A DNA stretch of 64,000 nucleotides from Monosporascus cannonballus (Eukaryota > Ascomycota > Sordariomycetes > Xylariales), in contig QJNS01000078.1 of assembly GCA_004154925.1 (NCBI GenBank), positions 62,001 through 126,000 of the forward strand, read 5' to 3'. A model generated the notes under the pieces. The model was not told the origin of the DNA. It did no database searches and worked only from the letters and a program-made list of their open reading frames with translations. Within the stretch, counting starts at the first letter, position 1, and each line of letters starts with the position of its first letter. Shown in pieces: positions 38,501 to 49,455 of the stretch. Both the position numbers and the translations under genes were made by a program.

Positions 38501-40799
38501 TAAAATATAATTTATTATCTGCTAAAAAATTACTAATATATTCGTAAATCTTATTAATATAACTAAATATTTAAATAATTCGTATTTCGTTTTGAAAGTT
38601 ATTTTTTATTTATATCCTTTTTTAATTTTAATAAAATTATATTTATTTTTAAAATCGAATATTATAAATTATTTAATTTTATAAAATCGGTTTTTTATTT
38701 TTATAATTAAAAGTAATAATATTCGATTTTTAACGGTAATATCGTTTAATTGTTAATAATTAATTATAAATCGTAATTTTTCATTTTTTTAAATATAAAA
38801 AATATAAGATATTTTGCTGGTAATTTCGAAAATCGAATTTATTTTTTTATAGCCGATTTTTTAAGTATTTTTTAAAAATACGTAATTCGTTTTTATTAAG
38901 GTTATAAATAAGGTAAAACTTTGTCGAAAATCCTTTTTTAAGAATTATTTCATAATTTTATTTATTATGTTCTAATAATTTTATATTAAGTTTTTTTTAA
39001 AAAGCTATTTTTATTTATAATATTATAATAATATATTAATTAAATTTTTTAATTCTTTAGGCGGTTATTCTTATTATTCCAAATCGTTATTTAATTACTT
39101 TAATTTTATTTTAATAATAATAATTATATATTATATTTTTCTTTAATATTCGTTTTATTTTTTGTATTTTATTTTTTTTAAATAATAAGATATTTATCGT
39201 ATTTTTATATTTATATTCGTTATTATTATTAATTAAATATTAAAATTTTAATTTTTTTTATTTATTAATAAAAAATAAAATAAATTTTATTTAATTAATT
39301 CCGCCGTTAATTAAAACTTTGTATTAATATATCCATAATAATTCTAAAATTATATCATAATTTCCGAATAAAATAATATCGAAATTAATTATTTAATATT
39401 ATCCTTTAATAAAAATCTTAAAATAATTAATTTTGCGTATAATTTTTTTATTATCGTAAACGAATTCTTAATTTTCGGTATTTATCGTTATATAAGGTTT
39501 TAACTTATATCTTTATAATAATTTAAACTTATTAATTATATCTGGTATAATATAATTTCCGCCCAGAACTCCGTAATTTACCATTATAATATATTAATAC
39601 GTTTTAATTCGTATTTCTAAAGTAATAAAATCGTTAACGTTTTTTATTATTGCGTTTAAAGTTTTTTTTAGGAATTTTTTTTAATTTCTTTAAATTTCGT
39701 TATTTTATAGCTTTTTTACAGATAACTTTTTTCTTTTAATTTTTGTTCGAATTTGTCGAATTTTATTTATATTTTTTCGTTTAACGCATTAAGTTATTAT
39801 ATTTGTTATTATTATCGGCATATTATTTTTTCGAACCGTATTAATTGTTTTTAATTTTGCTATAATTTTTTTCTTTATTAAATAAATTATTTTCTTATAT
39901 TTATAATTATATTTTATTATATATTATTTTAGCTGTCGTTTTAAAAAAAATTTATAAATTAACGCATTTTTTCTTTAATAATTTTTTTTTCCTAGAAATT
40001 TATAATAAATATTAATTAAAAATAAAAATTCGTAATAATTTTCTAATAATATTTTTTTACCGTATATTAAATTAACTTTTTTTCCGTTTAATAATTATAT
40101 TATTTATAATAATAAAATAGATTTTTTTACGGGCATTATTTTTTTTAAGTTAAATTTTTATTTCGGCTAATTATTAAATATTTTTTAAGATTATGGTTCG
40201 AAATTGTCGATATTATTATTCGTTATTTTTATTATACCCGGTACGATTTGGAAAATTAAATCTCTTATAATATATTCGGGTAATTCGTATATAAATATAT
40301 TATTTTTATTTTTTATAATTAGGATATTTTCGTCGTCGACAGTATATAACGTATATTTTATTATATCGATTAAGTATTCCGAAATAAAGTTTTTTTATCC
40401 AATTTTAATATTTATATAATTATTCCTATAATGTTTTTTATTATATTCGTAATATTTATTAAATTAATTTCTTAATTTTTCGCATTTTTTGTTAAATTTC
40501 CTATTATAATAATTTTTAATAGACTTTTAATTATAAATTTATTATATATTTAGCTTAAATTATATTGATAACTTTATTATCGTTTTTTTAATTATTTCTA
40601 AATTATTTTTCCAATATAAAAATCTAATTATTTTATCGTAATTTCTTAGGTTTTTTATATTTATAAACTTTATATCTCATTTTGCCATAATTAAAGTACT
40701 TAATTTGGTTCCAATCCTATCTATAGGTAACGTTAAGTTCCATAAATCCTGGCGCCGTTCCGTAAAAAATAAAAGATACGTTTTTTTTTCCTTTAATTA

Positions 40800-41170
40800 A
40801 ATTTGTTATATTTCGAATATAAAACATATTATCTTTTTTTTTTCTTAACGTTTTTTAAATTATCGATTATTAATCTTAATTACCTTTACGATATATTAAT
40901 CCAAAATAATTAATCGTTCGATTCAAATAATTTTATTTTTTATATTATCCTTTAGCCCTTTATAAAATATATTAATAAAAATATCGGCTTTGTTATTTTT
41001 TTATCCGGTCTTAACCGTAAAACTTTTAAAGGTTACAACGTATTTAAACGTAAGGCCTTTTTATTAAAGTTATAAAAATTATTAAATCATTAATCGTTTT
41101 TTATTCGGATTACCGAAATTATCGCGTACTTTATTTTCGAAATTAATATAAATTAAAAAGATTTCGTTAA
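40800..41170 (-). pseudogene. gypsy Gag relic
   Basis: Minus-strand translation gives pieces such as VRDNFGNPN, then FKSFTVKTG, DIFINIFYKGLKDNIKN, YIVKVIKINNRLFKKR and YVLYS, interrupted by stops. Order and spacing match the retrotransposon Gag domain of fungal Ty3/gypsy elements (FYKGLKDxIKDE... YI..AI.IDNRL.ER). It lies just inside the right LTR and so fixes the element's orientation. Confidence 0.72.
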
Positions 41171-41537
41171 TAAAATCCTTTTTATTTATTTTTTTTTATT
41201 TTTAGGAAATTTCTTATAATAAGCTTAAATTAATTAGCCGTATTTCTTATTAGGCATACTTTTATTACTAAAACCATATTTGTTAAATTATTAAGGTTTA
41301 AAAAATAAAGGTAAATTTGTGCTTAAATTAAAAAGATTTAAAAATTACTTTTCCTATCGTAAAGTTTTAATTTCTTTAGCTTTATGCGAGCGAAAAAAGG
41401 TTAGGCAGATGGCGTAACCTTAAGTTATCGAACTTTTTTTTCCAACTTTCGAATTCAAGCTTAAAGCTATTAAATAGGGTTTTCTTAAATATTGATTAAT
41501 ATTTTAAAAATATTAAATATTGCTTAGAATCTAACGG

Positions 41538-41956
41538 TATTATTAAATAAAAGCTTATAACATATAACGAGCTAAGCGGTTTAACTAATTATTAAACTTT
41601 AAGTCGACGGATTTATATTAACAGAAATATCGTGGAAATCTAAGCAATAAATATAGTAACGTATTATATCTCTTAATACTGGAAATGCTTGATTGCAAAC
41701 GATTAATATTGATAAATAATTTATTGCAAACTAAAGTTATTTAAATTATGGAATTAATAAATATATATATCCTTTTTTTTTCCTTAACTTAATTATTCGT
41801 AATTACGCCGTTAATAGTAATTACGATTACTTAGGATTACCTTTGATCACTAATGATCACTGGCTTGGCAGTGATCACCGTCACGTGACCCGAGAGGTGG
41901 CCCGTGTACTCCCTACCTGACCGTTTCTTAAGGCCGGAGCCTGTCGGGTCGTAACA
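41538..41956 (-). repeat. 5' LTR of the gypsy element, partly spared by RIP
   Basis: About 419 bp, direct repeat of 35153-35556. The outer third (41,840-41,956) keeps normal GC, including GTGATCACCGTCACGTGACC, while the inner part is AT-rich. The minus-strand start is TGTTACGACCCGACAGG. Confidence 0.83.
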
Positions 41957-44940
41957 ATTAAATATATGCCTATTTGACGTATAATACAAAATAAGTTAAT
42001 ACCATTAAATAGCTTTGTTCTCAAATCCGCCAAAAAAACGTTAAATAAACCGATAAAACTTTAGCCAAAAGCATTTATACGTAAGGTTCGACGTTATAAA
42101 TAGAAACCTAATAATAAATATATAGCTTGGATTATTTTATAATTATTTCATTAATACTATTTTCTAATAAATATATTCCGCCAAATTCGAAAATATTAAA
42201 AATACATCCGCTTAATTTTTAGGAAAATATTATTTTAGTATATCGTTTGTAAAATATTTATAAATATATTATTCTAATTTATGCGGATAAAAGCGTTTGC
42301 TTTAAAAATATTATAAAAAATTACAAAAAGTTTTTTAATTTTTCATTTCAAAATAATAATTTTTACGTTATTTACAGTAAACGAATAATGCTTTAAATAA
42401 AAAATATTTATATTATTCAGAAAATTTGTTTTTATTAAAATATAATTATTTTAAAGCCGGCTGTTAAGGTTTTAAGGAAATTAAAAAATAATATATATTT
42501 TATAAATTATTTGAATTAATTCTTTTTTATTTATTTTGAATATTTATTTAAAAAAGGGTTAGAAAATTAATATTATTTAATTAGGCAAATCTTATTTTAA
42601 ATTTTGTAAATACAAAATTCTTTATCGATAAACTTTTAAATTTCATATATTTTATATAAATTTCTATTTAATTAAAATTTTATACTTATTTAAAAAAAAT
42701 TATTTTATTTTTTTCATTTAATTATTTAATTCTTTTATTTTCAGCTTAATCAAATCTTATTATCTTATTTTATTATATTATGTCATTTTTAATTACTGCT
42801 GCCTAATTTCTGAAATAATTCTGAAATAATCATATTTTAAATTTTTAATTTTTAATTCCGTAATACCTTTTTTATTTAAACATCGGAAATCCGACAAATT
42901 ATTATCTTAAAATTCGCATACCAAAAAAAGCTTAAACGAGAAAAACTAATATTTTAGCAAAATAAAATAATATCGAAAAAGCTTGTTATAACTTAAAATA
43001 ATAAATTAAACATAAATTAATTAATTAAAAACGTTTATATTTACATATAATTTCTAAAAAAACAAACGGCGTAAAATATAATTATTAAATAAGAAATAAA
43101 TATTTATTAATAAATATTATTTTATAATTATTTTAATATTTTATTAATTATTAATAATTAAGTAAAATAATTATATTATAATTAAATTATAGCAAAATAA
43201 ATTAAGGTTAAAATATATTTATAATATTAAATAATAACGATAAAATATATATTAATATTAATAATAAAATAACCGAAATATTTTATTATAATAATAATAC
43301 CGTTAACCATATTTGTTATAAATTTATTATTAATTATATAAATAACTTCATATCTTAATTATTAAAAAATCTTATTATACCTTAAATTTAAAAATTTTGC
43401 ATAATAATTTAACAAGTAATTATTTATTTTAATTTTTTTAATTATTTTATTAATATTTTTATCGTTTATTACCGATTTAAAGTGGAAATATTTTACTAAA
43501 TATTCGTATAAAAAATAATAACCAATTTTTATATATACGTTATGTTAAAATTGTCGAATTAACTATTAATAAAATTATGGATTTTTTAATATAATTTCGT
43601 CGTATATTTTAATTACTTTTGGCAAATAACGCCTTTATAAATCGAAATAACTTTAACATTAATATTAAGGTTAAAAATATTAAAGAAATTATTTTTATAT
43701 TTCGTTCGGTATATTCCGATTATTTTTTGATTATTTTATTTTTTAATTTTTAACATAATTTTAAATTATTTGATATTTAATACTTTAAAGTAATATAATA
43801 TCGTAAACGATTTATATTTTAAATTATTTTAATATAAAAATAACTTCTTAACGTTTTTAAAAATTATAAATTTTTATTTATAAAAATATTTCGGCCTTAA
43901 ATATAATTTTTAACAGTTATCCAAAATATTTTTTATTTATGAAAAAGGCCTTTTATTATATTACTTGGCCCGTTATAAATTTTACGATATTTTTATTTAG
44001 AAAAAAAATGCTCGTTTAATATTATAAAAAAAGGAAATAAACCGTATAAAAAGTTATTACGGTTTTTAATTTAAGCAAATTCAAAACTGGAAAACAATTT
44101 TGCCCGTTTAATTGCGTTAAAATTTAATGTTATAAATAAATATATTAAATAATTATTTTAAAATAATTTTGAAATAATTTAATTAAATTTTAAAACGTAT
44201 ATAAGTAGATATCCGGTTTATTTAAGATTATATAATATTTTATTACTAAAGATTACCGGCTTTATAACCGGGCGTAATAAGGCTAAAGGAAATTATTTTA
44301 TACGTTATTTCGATATAAAATTCCGCAGTCTTATTTCTAAGGTTTGCCCTTAACGTTCGAACCCTTTTTTTATTATAGGCATATTACGGGAAATTATGGA
44401 ATAAGGTTTTAATTATATTAAGAGATTTAAATAAAAATAGTTTTAAATATATAAAAGCAATAAGGATTAATGAAATTTTAAAATTAACGCATTAATTAAG
44501 GGCGCAAAAAATGTTTTGAAAAACTTATTAGATAAAGCTTTTAAAAAAGGTTTAACGCTATTAGCTGCGCTTATGTTAAAATTATTTCTGCCGTATTTAA
44601 TAATGCAAATCTTAGGTTTTGCATAAATGGAAATTTTTGGCAAAAAAATCCAGAAATAGTTTAAATTAAAAGCGGTTATGATATTAGTTTACTAGCCGTA
44701 ACGTAAATAATTTTTCTTTTTTTTCCGTTATGTTAAGCTTATAAAAATAACTGGTTATAATAGATTTAATTTATTATTTATAATAATTATTTCAAATTAT
44801 TTCAAATTATTTTTTAAAAAAATTATATTCACGGTATTATTTATTTCGCCTAAAAGTAATTTATATTATTTTTTTAACATAATAATTATTTTAAATTATT
44901 TCCTTACTTTTTTTTTAATACGTTTGGAATTTCCGTATTT
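41957..44940. other. RIP-like AT-rich sequence, right of the gypsy element
   Basis: Three kilobases of A+T-dominated sequence with slightly richer patches near 44,250-44,650. No open frame or family motif is readable. Presumed remainder of the hAT-type element. Confidence 0.6.
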
Positions 44941-45132
44941 TGCTAATAAGTAATCGTAAGTACTTAATGGGTCCTGCTAAGAATCTATTAGGTATCCGCG
45001 GGTAATATCAAGGACCTATTAAGTACCCGCGAGTAATTCTGACTTACGCCAAGGACCCATGGGTCATTCATGGGTTCTTGGCATTACTCGCGGATACCCG
45101 TAGGCCGTGGGTAATTTTCGGTGGGTGGTTTC
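44941..45132. repeat. right subterminal repeat region
   Basis: Repeated words GGACCTATTAAGTACCCGCG, ACCCATGGGTC, GCGGATACCC and GGGTAAT occur in direct and inverted order. The words AAGGACCTATT and ACCCATGGGTC are shared with the left subterminal region, supporting a common element. Confidence 0.6.
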
Positions 45133-45144
45133 TCCTTTACCCTA
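45133..45144 (-). repeat. right terminal inverted repeat of the hAT-type element
   Basis: Read inward on the minus strand: TAGGGTAAAGGA, pairing with 28264-28275. Confidence 0.72.
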
Positions 45145-45152
45145 AATCGAAC
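45145..45152. repeat. 8-bp target-site duplication, right copy (AATCGAAC)
   Basis: Exact copy of 28256-28263, directly outside the TAGGGT terminus. Confidence 0.82.
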
Positions 45153-46304
45153 AATTGTAGCTAGGTTCCGAACTTGATGCTACGACGACTGGAGGTTTAC
45201 ACTATCTCTACACTTTCTATTCTCAGCTTCCGTAACAATATCGTACGTAGTGAACCTCGAAGGTCGCATGCTATCGTTCACCGAACGGGTCACGGTCCCA
45301 GCCGCTAACGGCGAAGCCGGCGCTGCGCCGATCGGAACTCCACAATTATCAACGATCCTGGTGAGTCACTCGGGAATAAGCGTCGGAAACTATCCGAGTC
45401 TCGATCCGATACGACTTTTGTCGGCTCGCAGAGGGTGCTCTAGCACCTCACATACGGAAGATTCCCTCTGATCGGAACATATATGTTCCGGGACTAGATC
45501 ACCTTAAAGTGCAGCGCGCGTTCTAGAGCACCTGCAACTAGTTAACAATACATACATAACTGATGTCCCTTATATCTGACAACTTTCTTCAATCCTACCA
45601 AGGTCCACATAGCAGTCTTACGGTATATGACTTACATTTGATATTATAGTCGTATCGTAATTTATGAGGATGCTGTGACGACGGGCATTAATTACTTTTT
45701 ACCATTGAAAGCCACCAGAGAAAACCGATCGAACGACCCGCAATGTAGGCGCCTGTCTTGGCAGGTAAGGTAGACACCACGCCCCAACTTCGAACGGTTA
45801 GGTCCACTCCCTTAGCTCTCCACCAAGGTCCAAAGTGTGGAGAACGTCTTTTTCGATGAGCACCAATGGCGCCGTAAGCATCGGTAATGCGACCGCGCAG
45901 ATATAAATCTTGAACCGGCAGGGCCACTTGAACAGTGAAATTGCCATCGCTGCACCTTATCTAACCGGGGGGGTTCCGTCCCTATTCCCGCCGATGTTCG
46001 GCCAACGCTCATCACCGTTGGGGAGGCACTACGTAACAAGGGCCTACAGAAGAGGTAACTGGCCCGGATAACGGGGACGCGAACAGGTGCGATATGAGAA
46101 CTTGGCCTAGTACGAAGTATGGCGGCAAGACGATCCTGGACTCTGGAGAGCCAAGCAAGGTCCTATAATAATGCGATGGGTCTCCGGTAGCTACTCTCGA
46201 CGTCACGTCCCGTGCTCCTTCGTGGCGATGTACCGTACGAGAAGCCGTTTGCTGTGCAATAATGATACCCTCGTTATTACTGCTAGTGTGCTAAATACAT
46301 ATCA
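45153..46304. other. gene-free flank right of the transposon island
   Basis: Sequence returns to normal GC immediately after the target duplication. Short frames only. It contains two small inverted repeats near 45,430-45,490. Confidence 0.5.
45473..45490. repeat. 18-bp perfect palindrome
   Basis: CGGAACATATATGTTCCG equals its own reverse complement. A second near-palindrome (GGTGCT-CT-AGCACC) lies 25 bp to the left. It could be a dimeric protein site or chance; no adjacent gene clarifies it. Confidence 0.6.
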
Positions 46305-47302
46305 ATGCAGATACGCCTGCCGATGTCCGAGGCCAGAGATGAGCGTGACGCGACTGCCGGCAGCCGGGAGCCGAGTGCGCACTCGCGCGCCAGCGAGTCG
46401 TCGTCCCGTAGCGACGACAACGTAGACTCGGTCCTTTCGAACGGAGCCGCGGGAAACGAGCTGGACCGCTTCTCGACCCGGCACTCGATGGGCATGGACG
46501 CCGTGGCGGTGGAGCCCACCAGCTCGATCGTCGAGATCCCCGACGACTACTACGAGCGGCTCGCGCCGTCGCGCAAGGTCGTACTCGTTGTCCTGGTCTC
46601 GTACTGCGCGTTCCTCGCCCCCATCTCGAGCACCTCGGTCCTAGCTGCCACCCCCGAGGTCGCCGAGGAGTACAACACCAGCGGCTCCATAGTCAACCTG
46701 GTGAATGCGCTGTACATGTTGTTCATGGGGGTCTCGCCTATCCTGTGGGGACCTCTCAGTCAAGTGTACGGAAGGAGGATGGTGAGCGATTACCATCCAT
46801 CTCAGCCCTGTAAGGTCAAATGATGGATTTATCAAAATACATGCTAATGTTTCTCGGCGATCCAGATCACCCTTGTGACGGCGGTTGGATTTCTCGCCAG
46901 TAGTATCGGTACAGCGCTAGCGCCTAACCTCGCGGCGTTCTTCCTGTTCCGTATTCTGACAGCCTTCGAAGGCACGTCATTCCTACTAGTCGGCTCCGCC
47001 GTTATCGGGTATGGACGATTTATCCCGGGATCGTTTCAGTCGCGTTGCTCCTCTAACCAGCACATAGTGATATTTACAAGCCAGTCGAGCGAGGAACAGC
47101 AACGGGGTGGTTCATGTCTGGGTCCCTTATAGGACCAGCTTTCGGACCGTTTCTCGGAGGTGTCATTGTCACATACGTATCGTGGCGCGTCATTTTCTGG
47201 TTACAGACCGCTCTAGCGGGCGTGGCCCTCGTTGGAGCGTATTTCGTCCTCCCCGAGAAATCCGAATTTCCATGCCTTCGGCTGCCTTCCAGATATCTCT
47301 AA
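46305..47302 (+). pseudogene. truncated MFS transporter (DHA1-like), N-terminal half only
   Basis: Three exons (46305-46781, 46866-47008, 47068-47302) join to 284 residues. The family exports drugs or polyamines across the plasma membrane with 12 helices. Present: a Ser/Arg-rich cytosolic N-terminus; TM1 beginning VVLVVLVSYCAFLAPIS; GPLSQVYGRRM (motif A region) before intron 1; RILTAFEGTSF; GDIYKPVERGTATGWF rebuilt across intron 2; motif C-like GPAFGPFLGG; and SWRVIFWLQ. Homology ends abruptly after YFVLPEKSEF near 47,265, followed by about 10 unrelated residues and a stop. The central loop and TM7-12 are absent downstream, so roughly half of the protein is missing. Both 5' introns splice cleanly, so truncation is probably recent. 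A different gene begins 250 bp later. Confidence 0.8.
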
Positions 47303-47558
47303 GCGCCACCAGCTGGTTGGCGGTAGGGTTGCGGATGCTGCGGCACGTGACCCACCAACACGGCTGCTCCTTCCGCCATAACGCCATTAATCTGCCGTAC
47401 TTCCCCTTTTTGTCAACGTTAATGACAGTAAAATGGCCTGCCGTCACATCTTGGGCCAGAGGTCCCAATTCGAGTGCCCTTACAATATTTTCCCCAGCCT
47501 TGCGATACGCCGTGCAAGCCTCTTACATCTTCGGGGCGGACAATACGGATGATCCATA

Positions 47559-48654
47559 ATGCCGCTTTCACCTCTTCCATGGGATACGGATGGCGGCCAA
47601 GGCATCATCGCCACAGCGGCTTTCCGTGTTCTAGAATACGAACTTCGCTGTCGTATCACACCGCAATTGCGAAGCCTTTTCCCTACGAGGGATAGTATTG
47701 ATGAAGCCCTCCTTATGCCATCTCTCGCTGTCGATGATAATGTCGTTAGCTACCTGGACCGGAATATAGCACCACCATTGGACGTCCTCCATGCGACAAC
47801 CCCCGCCCGCTCCTTAACATTCAATCTTTGGGCTGTCTATATCCTTGTCCTAGAAAATGGGGACGCGGAGCCGAGAGCTTACACAGGTTCCGCAACGAAC
47901 GTGATCCGTGGCCTTCGCAAACGGGTACGGGATTATAATGTTGGGAATGCCATTACTGGTGGAGTCCGCAGGCTTCTGTTGAAAAGTTATGAAATAACGC
48001 ACATGGGTCTTTTAGCCACTGCGGCGATTCCTTGTTGTGAGATTTAAGACCTGATAGTGTCCTGCCGTAGTGTGGGGCCTCACATTTTTCGGCACTTCAG
48101 GATCTGACATTTGTGAAGTGGATAAATATCCCACCCGTGGTCTTTTCCTACTTCTTGAAGCCACGTTTATGTACGGCCTTTGGACCATGCAGAATGATCG
48201 CGATTACGGTGTCCCACTTCTCCAACCCCTAAATGCCCACCAGCTGGAATACCGAGGAGTTAACTCTAGGACTCCTACGATAGAATTCGCGATGATCACG
48301 GGAATCAAAGTTACCCCTAAGGCAGCCGAAGCATGGACCGAGGAACGGCGCAAGGAAGTTAACGAACAGGCACGGGCAAAGTACGCTGCTAAGTCTTACA
48401 CCGAGGCCCAGCTCAAAAGAAGTAAGGAACAGCAAAGGGCGTCGTACGCTGCGAGGAAGGCGGCGGGGCTCGCAACTACGCCCAGGACTGACGAACAACG
48501 CAAGAGAGCTGCCGAATTGGAACGGGCAAGGTGCGCTGCTAAAAAGGCGGCAGGGATCGTACCTAGGCAAAGGACTAAGGAACAACGCAATAGACATAAC
48601 GAACTGAGACGGGCAAGGCGTATTACTGGGAAGGCGGTGGGAGATAGTAAATAA
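47559..48654 (+). CDS. GIY-YIG-like fungal protein with a frame break
   Basis: Two adjacent frames (47559-48049 and about 48070-48654) cover one fungal protein family. The first has the GIY-YIG-like core: AVYILVL, then YTGSATN and RGLRKRVRDY, then ITHMGLLATAAIP. The second resumes with LFLLLEATFMYGLWTMQ, then a tail of about 100 residues with repeated Arg/Ala/Lys units (YAARKAAG, CAAKKAAG). Joining at a GTGAG donor (48037) and an AG at 48070 restores frame and gives 353 residues, but that intron would be only 34 bp, shorter than normal fungal introns. A frameshift is the likelier reading. GIY-YIG domains cut DNA in other contexts; the canonical first motif is weak here, so nuclease activity is unproven. 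It begins where the truncated MFS gene loses homology and may belong to the sequence that disrupted it (inference). Confidence 0.55.
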
Positions 48655-49381
48655 AGGACGGAATATAATACAAAATTTTTATAAAACGTTATTGTTACGG
48701 AATGGGCCCCCTATTAACTTGACTTCGGGGATCATCCGCGATCACTGCACGTATACCGTAATGGTCCACAATTCACAAGTCAAGGCCATAAGTACAACAG
48801 CATGCGACTATGCACAACACAGACACTTGCGGGCAGTCATTTTCCGCCATGTAACACCATTGGAGGCGTTCGATGTGGAATTATTTCGTGAAGACCCTAC
48901 AACAGGATAGTTACTCTTAGTGTTGCAAACGAGGAAGACTCGTATTGTAGAACCACCAGCTTACCAGTCACCAGCTACACAGTGTAGCATGCCTAACAAT
49001 TCTAGCACCCTATTTCAGAACAAAGGCAGGCAGGCCTCTTATGTTGCGTCATAACATATCACCACAGGTGCTTAATCGCTTTTAACATCCTCTGTGCATG
49101 AATAGCGGTTCCTGGACGTCTCATTTTATAAGCCCTCTATATGCAGAACGATACTGCGTTGACCGAGGTGGAGGGTGGCTGCAAATATGTCGATTACCGC
49201 ACAACAATTAGAGGAATTTGGTGTTAAAAAGACCAAAAGAATGAGACCTTCTTCAGTCAGTGACATGCCCGGAGTTTCGTTGCACCCGTTGTTCCACGCG
49301 AGCTCGGAGCCGAACCTGTATGACCGTTGATCAGACGAGCCGTCTCGCATGCATAGGGTGACAGGGCTGTAGGAACGGGAG

Positions 49382-49455
49382 ATCTCCACGAGTGTCTCGA
49401 AGATCGTCTGCACGGCCAATCTCCACGAGTGTCTCGAAGATCGTCTGCACGGCCA
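49382..49455. repeat. 37-bp tandem duplication (2 copies)
   Basis: The unit beginning ATCTCCACGAGTGTCTCGAA occurs at 49382-49418 and is repeated without change at 49419-49455, followed by a partial ATCT. Perfect identity suggests a recent slippage event. Confidence 0.93.

Larger units (their letters stand above)
35153..41956 (-). mobile_element. Ty3/gypsy LTR retrotransposon, RIP-decayed, minus strand
   Basis: Two direct repeats of about 404 and 419 bp bound a 6.0 kb interior. Orientation is given by Gag relics next to the right LTR and a reverse transcriptase relic further left, both read on the minus strand, so the right LTR is the 5' LTR. The intact outer edge at 41956 reads TGTTACGACCC on the minus strand, a normal LTR start (TG...CA). 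Total length of about 6.8 kb is usual for fungal gypsy elements. A target duplication could not be identified, perhaps because the left edge is mutated. Gag-Pol is destroyed by many stops. Confidence 0.83.
28264..45144. mobile_element. hAT-type DNA transposon, RIP-decayed, carrying nested elements
   Basis: The island is 16,881 bp. It begins TAGGGTGAGGGA and its other end read inward begins TAGGGTAAAGGA (10 of 12 identical, both differences G/A), fitting the short hAT terminal consensus YARNG. It is flanked by a perfect 8-bp duplication. Subterminal 130-190 bp at each end stay GC-richer and carry many copies of GGGTACCC/ACCCATGGGT-like words, as hAT ends often carry repeated transposase-binding words. 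The interior is overwhelmingly A+T with TpA in excess and no long coding frame, as RIP would leave it. A gypsy retrotransposon (6.8 kb) and a Fot1/pogo element (1.86 kb) lie inside, leaving about 8.2 kb that may be the original element plus others. No hAT transposase is readable. Confidence 0.72.

Noticed and set aside
40204..40419. 71-codon open frame inside the AT-rich island
   Set aside because: Its translation is Ile/Phe/Ser-rich, as any AT-only sequence gives, and it runs opposite to the gypsy reading direction.
28264..45144. Centromere or large AT-rich isochore
   Set aside because: The region has defined terminal repeats and a target duplication and contains identifiable nested transposons. 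Position along a chromosome is unknown, so a centromere cannot be claimed.
28264..45144. Starship-type giant cargo element
   Set aside because: No tyrosine recombinase (DUF3435) captain or cargo genes are visible, and the 8-bp duplication with inverted ends fits hAT better.
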